In this document: positions 37,663 to 45,413 of the stretch, in pieces
Position numbering within the stretch: the stretch's first letter is position 1
Layout: every line of letters starts with the position of its first letter
Assembly (NCBI GenBank): GCA_018242725.1
Contig: JAFEBI010000008.1
Location: 92,311-156,310, forward strand
Reading direction: 5' to 3'
DNA: 64,000 nt
Source: Nitrospira sp.
GTDB taxonomy: Bacteria; Nitrospirota; Nitrospiria; Nitrospirales; Nitrospiraceae
Position numbers and translations under genes: made by a program
Notes under the pieces: generated by a model
Databases searched by the model: none
Told to the model about the DNA's origin: nothing
What the model saw: the letters and a program-made list of their open reading frames with translations, nothing else

Positions 37663-38232
37663 ATGATAAACAAGAAAAAGATCTTCCTGGCCTCCTCGTC
37701 GGAATTGGCGGACGATCGGCGTCAATTTGAAATCTTTCTCAACCGGAAAAACAAGTCTTGGGTGAACCAAGGGGTCTTTTTGGAACTCGTGCTCTGGGAG
37801 GATTTTCTTGACGCAGTATCTCAGACTCGGCTGCAAGATGAGTACAATCAAACCATTCGTGATTGTGATCTCTTCGTCATGCTGTTCTTTACCAAGGTGG
37901 GCACGTACACCGAGGAAGAGTTCGAGACCGCTTTCGGGCAGTTCAAGACGACCAACAAGCCCTTTATCTTCACGTATTTCAAGGACGCGCCGATTTCAAC
38001 CGGGGCGTTGGACGATGCGGTGCTCTCGCTTCTTCAGTTCAAGAAGAAGCTGAGTACGCTTGGGCATTTCTACACCGTCTACAAGAATGTCGAAGACTTG
38101 CAACTTAAATTCGACCAACAGTTGGACAAATTAGTTGCCACCGGCTTTATCGAGTTCAAGCGAGATGCAGGCGAGGCATCTGCCCCAACAATCCACATCA
38201 GCGACAGCAAGAATGTCGTGGCGGGCAGTTAA
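37663..38232 (+). CDS. TIR/DUF4062-like effector, C-terminus truncated by a stop
   Basis: 189 aa. The domain starts KKIFLASSSELADDRRQFEIF and continues with LELVLWEDFLDA, QDEYNQTIRDCDLFVMLFFT and TYTEEEFETAFGQF, a Rossmann-like pattern close to DUF4062 and TIR-type domains. A NAD-cleaving role is possible but not shown. The C-terminus ends DSKNVVAGS at TAA 38230. The same frame continues after the stop with INTDGGDVIVGGNTTRKT to a TAG at 38287-38289, 5 bases before the next gene. This lost tail aligns without gaps with the start of the next protein, so the stop looks like a nonsense mutation or a read-through point. Confidence 0.75.
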   Translation: MINKKKIFLASSSELADDRRQFEIFLNRKNKSWVNQGVFLELVLWEDFLDAVSQTRLQDEYNQTIRDCDLFVMLFFTKVGTYTEEEFETAFGQFKTTNKPFIFTYFKDAPISTGALDDAVLSLLQFKKKLSTLGHFYTVYKNVEDLQLKFDQQLDKLVATGFIEFKRDAGEASAPTIHISDSKNVVAGS

Positions 38233-38294
38233 ATCAATACTGACGGAGGCGATGTTATCGTCGGTGGTAACACAACAAGAAAGACCTAGGGCTC

Positions 38295-40235
38295 ATGCCT
38301 GAGACACAACTCGACAACGTCCAGAATGCCATTGTGAACTCCACGGTCACCACCGCGGGCGGCGATGTTTTGGTGAACGGACACAAAGTTACCAACTATT
38401 ACTATTCCGCTCAATATCAAGAGCTCAAAAAGCACGCCGATGAACTAGACACTCGATTTGCGAAGACCCAGCAGAAGATCGAACAATACCCCGACGATGA
38501 AGATTTCAAGGCCGAGCTGCTGACCATCAGCGAAATGCGGAATGAGATTCACAAGAAACTCGACGATTTCAAACAAGAGGTCATCCGCCTTGCCGAAACC
38601 TTCACCAAACTGCCCATTAACACCGAGCGGTTGAAGTTGGCCCAACAGCACTTTGAGGTAGGTGAGTATGCAGCCGCCAGGGCCGTCTTGGATGCTGAAC
38701 AGATGAGTACCGAGCTCGGTGCCCTCCTGCGGCGAGACGAGGAACTGCAACAGCAGCAGGCAGAAGTCCAGAACCTCCGCATGGACAAGGCGCATGAATT
38801 TTTCATCCTGGCGCGACTGACCGCCATCGACTTCACGAGGCTGGACCGCTTTGAACGGACCCGCGACTACTTTGAGCAATCCCTCAAGGCAGCGCATACG
38901 TCCGAGAATACGTTTGCCTATGCGTATTTCCTACAAAAGCACAATCAATTCAATGCCGCTGTACCCTGGTATACGGAAGCGCTGACGATCTATCGCCGCT
39001 TGGCGGAGGCCAATGCCCAGACGTATTTGCCGTATGTGGCCACGACGCTCAATAACCTTGGCGTTTTGCAGGAGGCTAGGAACGAAATGTCCGCGGCGCA
39101 GGTGGCCTATGAGGAAGCGCTGACGATCTATCGCCGCTTGGCGGAGGCCAATGCCCAGACTTATTTGCCGTATGTGGCCACGACGCTCAACAACCTGGCC
39201 TCTTTGCAAGCAGACACGAACGAAATGTCCGCGGCGCAGGCGGCCTATGAGGAAGCCCTGACGATCCATCGCCGCATGGCGGAGGCCAATCCTCAAACGT
39301 ATCTGCCCGAAGTCGCGATGACGCTCAATAACCTTGGCGTTTTGCAGGAGGCTAGGAACGAATTGTCCGCGGCGCAGGCGGCCTATGAGGAAGCCCTGAC
39401 GATCCGTCGTCGCTTGGCGGAGGCCAATCCCCAAACGTATTTGCCGTATGTGGCCACGACGCTCAATAACCTTGGCGTTTTGCAGAGGGCCAGGAACGAA
39501 ATGTCCGCGGCGCAGGCGGCCTATGAGGAAGCCCTGACGATCCATCGCCGCATGGCGGAGGCCAATCCCCAAACGTATCTGCCGGATGTGGCCAAGACGC
39601 TCAATAACCTTGGCGTTTTGCAGAAGGCTAGGAACGAAATGTCCGCGGCGCAGGCGGCTTATGAGGAAGCCCTGACGATCCGTCGTCGCTTGGTGGAGGC
39701 CAATCCCCAGAAGTATCTGCCCGATATGGCCGGGACCCTCAACAACCTAGCCAATTTGCAAGCAGCCAGGAACGAAGTGTCCGCGGCGCAGGCGGCCTAT
39801 AAGGAAGCCCTGACGATCTATCGCCGCATGGCGGAGACCAATCCCCAGACGTATCTGCCCGATGTCGCGATGACGCTCAACAACCTGGGCCTTTTGCAAG
39901 CAGCCACGAACGAATTGTCTGCGGCGCAGGCGGCCTATGAGGATGCTCTGACGATCTATCGTCGCTTGGCGGAGACCAATCCCCAGACGTATCTGCCCTA
40001 TGTCGCGATGACGGCGAGTAACCTGAGCCGCTTCTATAGGCAAGCGCTGTTGGACCAAAAGCGATCACTAGACTACGTCCGTGAGACGCTCACTGCCGCC
40101 CTCCCATTCGTGGAGGTGTTACCTGCTGCGGAACAATACACTCGCCGCGCGTTACAAGTCGTCGAGGCGTGGGGGCTTGATACAAAGACGTTTCTTGAAG
40201 AAACGATTCAGTCGATAGAAGCCAACACCCCATAG
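38295..40235 (+). CDS. TPR-repeat protein with N-terminal beta motif
   Basis: 646 aa, no signal peptide or membrane segment. Residues ~8-35 hold the motif NAIVNSTVTTAGGDVLVNGH, which matches the tail encoded after the stop of the upstream gene. A coiled coil follows (~40-160, QELKKHADELDTRFAKTQQK), then a TPR solenoid with eight 46-residue repeats (ALTIYRRLAEANAQTYLPYV, ATTLNNLGVLQEARNEMSAA). No nucleotide-binding NACHT or NB-ARC domain is seen, unlike most receptors with such motifs. With the upstream gene it forms a two-gene module, likely island cargo, in which the TPR part could sense a ligand (inference). Confidence 0.85.
   Translation: MPETQLDNVQNAIVNSTVTTAGGDVLVNGHKVTNYYYSAQYQELKKHADELDTRFAKTQQKIEQYPDDEDFKAELLTISEMRNEIHKKLDDFKQEVIRLAETFTKLPINTERLKLAQQHFEVGEYAAARAVLDAEQMSTELGALLRRDEELQQQQAEVQNLRMDKAHEFFILARLTAIDFTRLDRFERTRDYFEQSLKAAHTSENTFAYAYFLQKHNQFNAAVPWYTEALTIYRRLAEANAQTYLPYVATTLNNLGVLQEARNEMSAAQVAYEEALTIYRRLAEANAQTYLPYVATTLNNLASLQADTNEMSAAQAAYEEALTIHRRMAEANPQTYLPEVAMTLNNLGVLQEARNELSAAQAAYEEALTIRRRLAEANPQTYLPYVATTLNNLGVLQRARNEMSAAQAAYEEALTIHRRMAEANPQTYLPDVAKTLNNLGVLQKARNEMSAAQAAYEEALTIRRRLVEANPQKYLPDMAGTLNNLANLQAARNEVSAAQAAYKEALTIYRRMAETNPQTYLPDVAMTLNNLGLLQAATNELSAAQAAYEDALTIYRRLAETNPQTYLPYVAMTASNLSRFYRQALLDQKRSLDYVRETLTAALPFVEVLPAAEQYTRRALQVVEAWGLDTKTFLEETIQSIEANTP
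38979..40022 (+). repeat. 138-bp tandem repeats inside the TPR gene
   Basis: Copies start at 38979, 39117, 39255, 39393, 39531, 39669, 39807 and 39945, exactly 138 bases (46 codons) apart. They are highly alike at the DNA level, for example the segment encoding NEMSAAQ. Such near-identity suggests recent duplication or gene conversion. Confidence 0.85.
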
Positions 40236-40593
40236 CCTCGCCATGTATTTTCTTTTGAGAAGGATCGCAATCGAGTGTTAGTTCACCAAGCAATACGTCG
40301 GTTATATTGAAGGTAGACAGACCAAGGGCACCTCGGATACGCTCATGTGAAGATGGGTACGAAGCCAGCCAGCCGTAAATACACAAAGCAGTATCGTTGT
40401 ATGGGTCGATCCTTCTCCACTCACTGAGAGTGGGTACGGAATACCAGGCAATCCAATACAGAGGTGGTTGCGATCAGAGGTCGAATGGTATCGAATGCGG
40501 GCATACCTTGGCACAAACAATCCAACTTCATCATGCTGACAGAGGAATACCATTGACCTTGCTGACAGCATGTTTCAACCCACTGCCGTATTG

Positions 40594-40637
40594 GTGACGG
40601 TTCTGGTTACGGTTCAGTCACGGTTTGGGTCACGATT
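40594..40637 (+). repeat. Four direct repeats of GTNACGGTT
   Basis: GTGACGGTT (40594), GTTACGGTT (40606), GTCACGGTT (40617) and GTCACGATT (40629), 11-12 bases apart. The same GTCACGGT core is found at the integrase start codon (34405) and at the end of the integrase remnant (15486). They could be arm-type integrase sites. Confidence 0.45.
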
Positions 40638-40752
40638 ACACATCTAAGCCAATCGTACATAGCCATCATCCGAAACGGCGGTTCACTCATCCTGACGAGG
40701 CGATTCTCTCACTCCATCACTTTCCATCTCTGCCCGTCTCAATAGTTTCATT

Positions 40753-40801
40753 AGCCCTTTTAAGGCGAGGGCCCTGTGTTCGAGTCCCAGCCGGCTCACC
40801 A
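40753..40801 (+). other. tRNA-Lys 3' fragment, probable attachment-site relic
   Basis: The bases run from the anticodon stem and loop CTTTTAA (anticodon TTT) through the variable loop and T-arm (CTGTG-TTCGAGT-CCCAG) to CCGGCTCACCA. The 5' half of a tRNA is absent. Crossing over in the anticodon region is typical of tRNA-targeting integrases, so this is likely one end of an island inserted in a tRNA-Lys gene outside the window. One T-stem pair is mismatched. Confidence 0.65.
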
Positions 40802-41066
40802 CTATGGACAAAAGGAAGAACTTTCAAAACACACTTCAGACTCTTTGCGCTTTCGTAGTCATACTACTCCGTGCTTACAAACGCTACTTGCGATCGTGAG
40901 TAGCGAAGTCGTTTTGCCGTGCTTTTGACGTATCCTTCAGCCGGTCCCAAAACAAATCTTTCTGGATTTCAGATTGGCGGATCAATTGTAACTCTCGTGC
41001 TCTGGCCAATCTGCTTTTCGGGTTGCTTGCGGCCCCAGTGTTTTCCATTGGCATAGGTAATACATC

Positions 41067-41879
41067 TTACAAATTGATTGGAACGGGCTTCAGAAGAGGT
41101 ATCGATTCAGGAGACAAAGCGACCCAAATTCCCAAAAGGATAAAAATGACTGCAGTAGCAACAGAAAGGTTATGACTCCAAGGCAGTACTTTTTCTGCAA
41201 ACATAATCAACGTCAGCAACCCCATCCAAATTATTCCAACTACCCCTGTTATGAACAGAAGTGCCATCAACGCCCAGCAACATCCCACACAAATGATTCC
41301 ATGCGACACCCCCATGCGAAGGCTGCCGGAGTAACCGTTTTTCCACTTGCGGGTAAAATAACTGAGGGGAGACCGGCAACTGGACAAACAGGCTTGCTTG
41401 AGCGGCGATATCTGGTAGACGCCGGTTAGAAACAAACTGGTGCTGAGAAGACTCGTTTCAGACGGAGTCCAACCAATCCCCCGGCTCCATAATTCTCGAA
41501 GAGCTCCATCACATATGAACGCCGCCGTTCCATATATCACCCACGCGATTCCATATCCCGTTATAAAACAGGCCATCCTGATAGCTTGCTCCCTCAGACC
41601 GACCCGACAATTGGCGAGAAGACTGGCATAGACTCTGACGTACACGATCTCCGTCGGCAGCATCATGGCCGTGAGCATGATCACCCAGCCCATCATGTAT
41701 AGGGGGAAATAAGCGAGTTGGGGGCCATGTCCATGACCCATGTCCGTCTGAAATATGAGGTGGATCCAGGCCAATAGGCCTGCTACCACTAAGCCTACGG
41801 ACCAGACCGTTGAAACGTCGACATGACGGGAAGGGTTCCGGTTTCCGACATGCTCCAAGGTCTTTGATAGAGCGTTCAT
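41067..41879 (-). CDS. DUF2182 polytopic membrane protein
   Basis: 270 aa with about six transmembrane helices. Family hallmarks are MMGWVIMLTAMMLPTEIV, YQISPLKQACLSSCRSPL, MGVSHGIICVGCCWALMALL and FAEKVLPW. The conserved cysteines and the His-rich loop (MGHGHGP) suggest metal binding in the inner membrane, which is how the family is often described; no transport activity is known to me. It overlaps the DUF1326 stop by 4 bases (ATGA), so the two are coupled and likely act together. Confidence 0.88.
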   Translation of the reverse strand: MNALSKTLEHVGNRNPSRHVDVSTVWSVGLVVAGLLAWIHLIFQTDMGHGHGPQLAYFPLYMMGWVIMLTAMMLPTEIVYVRVYASLLANCRVGLREQAIRMACFITGYGIAWVIYGTAAFICDGALRELWSRGIGWTPSETSLLSTSLFLTGVYQISPLKQACLSSCRSPLSYFTRKWKNGYSGSLRMGVSHGIICVGCCWALMALLFITGVVGIIWMGLLTLIMFAEKVLPWSHNLSVATAVIFILLGIWVALSPESIPLLKPVPINL

Positions 41880-42544
41880 GATGCGTCAGGGCCTTTCCAT
41901 TCAAATGCAATGTGCTTGCTGCTTTGCCCTTTCGGAATGTCCTGGAAGAACCCAAAGGCTCGCCAATACCCTTGAATGCTTTTGCCCCACGTGGCGATCT
42001 TCCCGCTTGGACCAACCTCGCTGCCCGGCAGATTAATGGTCTGCACCCGTTTGTTAGGGTCTGCTGTCGGGCCCGTGAGTGCCTCACCCTGCCCCCGAAG
42101 AACATTCGGGATTTCAACCCGCCAGTTTTGAAGTGAGTCATCGACCTCCATGAATATCTCGGCAACTTCGATGCCCTTAAACTCTCGGATCAGAGGAACA
42201 ACATTCCCCATCCAGCCACCAGCCTTGCCCGTGAAGATCATTTGGAGCGCCTCTCTTTGCTTATGATCGGCGGTGGCATCGATAAACATGCCGATATCGA
42301 AGTCGCCGCTGGCCCAGAGATTTCCTTTTAAACCGCCCACAATGACGACTTTCAATCCGGCGAGATTGGTCTGGCCGTAGTGACCGGTTTTGATTTTATA
42401 TCCAAAAATGACATCGCATACATTCCCGGTCGGAGCCTGTGCAAACGTACAGGGACATGGAACGTTGCAAGAACACACATCGATCCAATCGCCCGATACT
42501 TGCCAATCGGGGACGGTATTGGCATGATCAACTGTGGGTTTCAT
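41876..42544 (-). CDS. DUF1326-domain protein
   Basis: 222 aa, perfect AAAGGAGGT ribosome site. The DUF1326 signature is clear: WQVSGDWIDVCSCNVPCPC near the N-terminus with four clustered cysteines, NVCDVIFGYKIKTGHYG, and LREFKG-like segments around residue 120. The cysteine cluster may bind a metal. No signal peptide is visible. First gene of a two-gene operon with DUF2182, divergent from a TetR regulator with nested inverted repeats between them, so it is probably repressed by that regulator. Confidence 0.87.
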   Translation of the reverse strand: MKPTVDHANTVPDWQVSGDWIDVCSCNVPCPCTFAQAPTGNVCDVIFGYKIKTGHYGQTNLAGLKVVIVGGLKGNLWASGDFDIGMFIDATADHKQREALQMIFTGKAGGWMGNVVPLIREFKGIEVAEIFMEVDDSLQNWRVEIPNVLRGQGEALTGPTADPNKRVQTINLPGSEVGPSGKIATWGKSIQGYWRAFGFFQDIPKGQSSKHIAFEWKGPDAS

Positions 42545-42561
42545 GTGACCTCCTTTAAATT

Positions 42562-42630
42562 ATGTACCAATCCGAATATAATTGACCATTCACTTTTTTA
42601 TGTCAATAATTATTATGCGAACTGGTACAT
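42562..42630. promoter_or_regulatory. Nested inverted repeats between DUF1326 and tetR-type genes
   Basis: Outer arms ATGTACCA (42562-42569) and TGGTACAT (42623-42630); inner arms ATTGAC (42581-42586) and GTCAAT (42602-42607). The two dyads share almost the same centre. A likely operator for the adjacent TetR-family protein. Confidence 0.55.
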
Positions 42631-42658
42631 TAAGCGTTGCTACCCGACCTGAGTGGCC

Positions 42659-43297
42659 ATGAGAACAAAGTTCAGCCCAATGGCAGCACCGCAGATGTCA
42701 AAGAAGAGAAGGGGCAGACCACCGACCTATGACTCTGATATGGCGTTAACTGCGGCTCTTGATCTGTTCTGGTCGAAGGGATTTGCTGAAACCAGCCTGG
42801 ACGACATCAGCGCGGCCACTGGGATGACGAGGCCAAGCATCTATGCGGCGTTTGGCGACAAAAAGGCGCTCTACCGTAAAGCCCTCGAGAAGTTCACTGG
42901 GAACTTTCTGGGAAGGCTCGAGCCCATTCTATTTGCGGGCTTATCTCTTGAAGAAGATCTGATCAACTTCTATTCAGCCGCCGCACAGACATACACGTCC
43001 AACTCCAACATGGCGCATGGATGTCCTGTGCTGTGCACGGCGCCGACAGCGGCGGGCCTCAATGCTGATGTTCAATCCGATCTGAAACACGCTCTGGATA
43101 AAATAGATGAAATTCTTTCACGGCGCTTTACACAAGCCAGAAAACAGGGACAATTGAGGCAGACAGCCAAACCCACGGTTCTTGCGCAGATGGCAGGCGC
43201 CTTATTGAATAGTCTTTCCACCCGCATCAGAGCGGGGCAAGCTGTGAACGTTGCTTCTTTCATTAGGGACACCGTAAAGGAAATGCTAAAGAAGTGA
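42659..43297 (+). CDS. TetR/AcrR-family transcriptional regulator
   Basis: About 212 aa; I prefer the ATG at 42659 although a GTG at 42653 is in frame. The N-terminal helix-turn-helix is typical: GRPPTYDSDMALTAALDLFW, KGFAETSLDDISAATGMTRP, SIYAAFGDKKALYRKAL. The C-terminal helical domain carries CPVLCTAPTA, so cysteines may take part in sensing. It is divergent from the DUF1326-DUF2182 operon and probably controls it and itself. Confidence 0.92.
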   Translation: MRTKFSPMAAPQMSKKRRGRPPTYDSDMALTAALDLFWSKGFAETSLDDISAATGMTRPSIYAAFGDKKALYRKALEKFTGNFLGRLEPILFAGLSLEEDLINFYSAAAQTYTSNSNMAHGCPVLCTAPTAAGLNADVQSDLKHALDKIDEILSRRFTQARKQGQLRQTAKPTVLAQMAGALLNSLSTRIRAGQAVNVASFIRDTVKEMLKK

Positions 43298-43458
43298 CAT
43301 TCGTCTTTGGACCAATGAATGTCAACGATGCGAGGTTGACGGAAACAAGGGCTTGTAATATTAAGATTAGAGAGGTTTTGAAATGTCTGGTTATATCCAA
43401 GGATTAATGGTACGTGGGAGCGGAATGCTTGGAGGACGGACAACGTCTCTTAATGTTG

Positions 43459-43794
43459 CTAGATGGTAGGGATTACTTTATTACTGGGAAAATGCTGCTG
43501 TCCCCATACTACTAGAGCCCTCAATACTGGCTTGAGGCCCTCGCCCTTTTCTGTCAAAACATATTCATAGCGTGTTGGGTTTTGCTGGTAAGCCTGCCGG
43601 GTAACAATGCGAGACCTCTCCAACTGTTTCAATCGATCGGCAAGGATGTTTGATGCGATTCGCTCCGAAGAATCCATGAATTCCTGATAACGTTTTTTGC
43701 CCAGGGCCAGATCTCGAACAAGCACCAGCGTCCACTTATCCCCAAGGATATCAAGCGAATTCGTGATCGGGCAGGATGATCGCTTAAATTTCAT
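43459..43794 (-). CDS. HxlR-family transcriptional regulator
   Basis: 111 aa winged-helix protein. Signatures are a Cys near the N-terminus (SSCPITNSLDILGDKWTLVL), RYQEFMDSSERIASNILADRL, the recognition helix region LKQLERSRIV and the wing YEYVLTEKGEGL. Some family members sense aldehydes or oxidants through the N-terminal Cys; the signal here is unknown. It is divergent from a tautomerase-like gene, with a 10-bp inverted repeat between them. Confidence 0.92.
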   Translation of the reverse strand: MKFKRSSCPITNSLDILGDKWTLVLVRDLALGKKRYQEFMDSSERIASNILADRLKQLERSRIVTRQAYQQNPTRYEYVLTEKGEGLKPVLRALVVWGQQHFPSNKVIPTI

Positions 43795-43879
43795 TTTGTC
43801 ATTCCTCGCGCGGTCGATCAGTTATCCTCACCCGTGCCCCTGTTGATTGCATAGTTATATCCGTAATTCTAATACAGCT

Positions 43880-43928
43880 ACTTGCATATTGCAATTAACT
43901 TGGCTAGAGTAACTTGTGATATGCAAGT
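43880..43928. promoter_or_regulatory. 10-bp inverted repeat between hxlR-type and tautomerase genes
   Basis: ACTTGCATAT (43880-43889) and ATATGCAAGT (43919-43928) are perfect complements, with a small TTGCA-tat-TGCAA dyad overlapping the left arm. A plausible operator for the HxlR protein. Confidence 0.55.
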
Positions 43929-44069
43929 GATATTATATTAAGGTAATTCCGCGTTCCGACATGAAAGGAGGACTGGCCGAATGATCATGAGCCAAAGCGT
44001 CCTGTAACTTTACGATCCAGACAAGCTCAACGCAGCATCAATGACCGAACCTATGAGGAGGAACACGAT

Positions 44070-44549
44070 ATGCCGTTATGGAAGGTTTATCATCCTGTCG
44101 GAGCGTTCTCGGCTGACGATAAAAAGAACCTCGCCAAGAAGGTGACGGATGTGTATGCGCAGATCCCGATCCCTAAATTCTATGTGGTGTTCATTTTTGA
44201 AGAGTTCGCGAAGGACTCCTGCTTTGTCGGTGGTGAACCAAATAACAAATTTGTCCGCTTCAAGATCGACCATATTGCTCGGACATTACCGGGATCAGTC
44301 CTTCGAGAGTGGTGGATCAGGACCCTCGATACGGTTATTGCTCCCTACGTCAAGGACAAGGGATATGATTGGGAGATTTCTGTGGATGAAACCCCGGTCG
44401 ATCTGTGGTCTCTTCAAGGTGAGATTGCCCCGCCTTTTGAATCTGTCGCTGAGAAGCGGTGGGTGAAGGAAAATAAGGCTAGTCCCTACACATTAGCAGA
44501 AAAGATTCCTGCCAATCTCATCCTCGCTCCTGGCATAGCGGATCGGTAG
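44070..44549 (+). CDS. Tautomerase-like protein (cis-CaaD type)
   Basis: 159 aa with an AGGAGG ribosome site. Pro2 would become the catalytic N-terminal proline after Met removal (MPLWKVYHP). The fold repeats a beta-alpha-beta unit (FSADDKKNLAKKVTDVYAQI; GSVLREWWIRTLDTVIAPYV), as in the fused tautomerase_3 proteins. Some relatives dehalogenate cis-3-chloroacrylate, but the substrate here is unknown. A short open frame just upstream (from 43981) has its own ribosome site but stops after 8 codons and may be a gene relic. Likely controlled by the divergent HxlR protein. Confidence 0.8.
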   Translation: MPLWKVYHPVGAFSADDKKNLAKKVTDVYAQIPIPKFYVVFIFEEFAKDSCFVGGEPNNKFVRFKIDHIARTLPGSVLREWWIRTLDTVIAPYVKDKGYDWEISVDETPVDLWSLQGEIAPPFESVAEKRWVKENKASPYTLAEKIPANLILAPGIADR

Positions 44550-45413
44550 GTTAGCTGGCGACGCGAGCCAGGCTTTGTACCCAAGAGAGATGACGACCAC
44601 CATGAACAGTCATCTTTCTTGGGACAATTTCTATCTACAAAGGTTTGCCTCTTGTTGATAGAGACCGCAGCACAGTCGCAGCGGGTATGCTTGGTGCATA
44701 ATCCCACGATACAACGCCAAATCTAAAAGTAAGATCTATCAATGATTTGGTACCCGATATTTCAATTAACCTCGTGCATATGATCTTTGACCTGCCCGAG
44801 CTAATTTGGTCCAGGGTGACTGTTAAACTGGATCGCAATCCTACGCCAGGTTGAAGGGCGTTCCATCCACTCAGATCCAGCGGAGGCTGCAGCGTTAAAA
44901 CTATTGCACCATGAGACACCAAATGCGGGAGGCCCACCGATGTTGGACAGAGTGGAACGAAAGATTATGCAGAGTTTGCTACCAAGAGAAGACCGAAACA
45001 CGCGAACACATGACTTCCTGGCGAGCGCATCTCTACCTCAATCAACTTGATAAGTTGTTCACTCCCATCTGGCGTAACCATCTCTACGGGATTCTCATAA
45101 AGACCATCATAAATGGGAAGGGGGCCACGTCATCATCCATGAGTCCGAAATTATTTCGTACCCACCGAACTGAATCTCTTTCGATTCACCTCTGTATCTC
45201 TTTTGATTCAGTCCTTACCACTCGATACGGACATCTCTGTATCAACTTAGAACAGTGATACGTATATCTATGTGACATTACTGTTGTTGCGAATATATAT
45301 ATTTAGAGCTTCTCTCAAGCATCATTCTTGCTTTGTGTAAATATATATAACAGCTTATCCCAAGATAACGGGGCAGCTTTCGTTGGCAATTCCACCTGTC
45401 GGGGAGAATGATC
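44550..45413. other. Non-coding stretch with palindrome cluster
   Basis: No convincing gene in about 860 bases. The right half contains the TGWATC-type cluster at 45171-45255. Confidence 0.45.
45171..45255. promoter_or_regulatory. Cluster of TGWATC-N6-GATWCA palindromes
   Basis: TGAATC-tctttc-GATTCA (45171-45188) and TGTATC-tcttttt-type second site with GATTCA (45193-45210), exactly 22 bases apart. A half-site GATACG lies at 45224, and TGTATC-aactta-GAACAG at 45238-45255. Located about 160-240 bases upstream of the neprosin-type gene. Confidence 0.5.

Larger units (their letters stand above)
40236..41066. other. Intergenic region with attachment-type relics
   Basis: No convincing gene in 830 bases. 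It contains four copies of a GTNACGGTT repeat (40594-40637) and a tRNA-Lys 3' fragment (40753-40801). Confidence 0.5.

Noticed and set aside
38931-39572. 213-aa open frame on the minus strand with repeated motifs
   Set aside because: It is the antisense shadow of the 138-bp TPR repeats; the plus-strand protein has clear TPR pattern and ribosome site.
38979-40022. Possible CRISPR array
   Set aside because: Repeats are 138 bp, contiguous and coding for TPRs; no spacers or cas genes are present anywhere in the window.
44911-45258. 115-aa plus-strand frame
   Set aside because: It has no ribosome site and runs through the palindrome cluster; composition is not protein-like.
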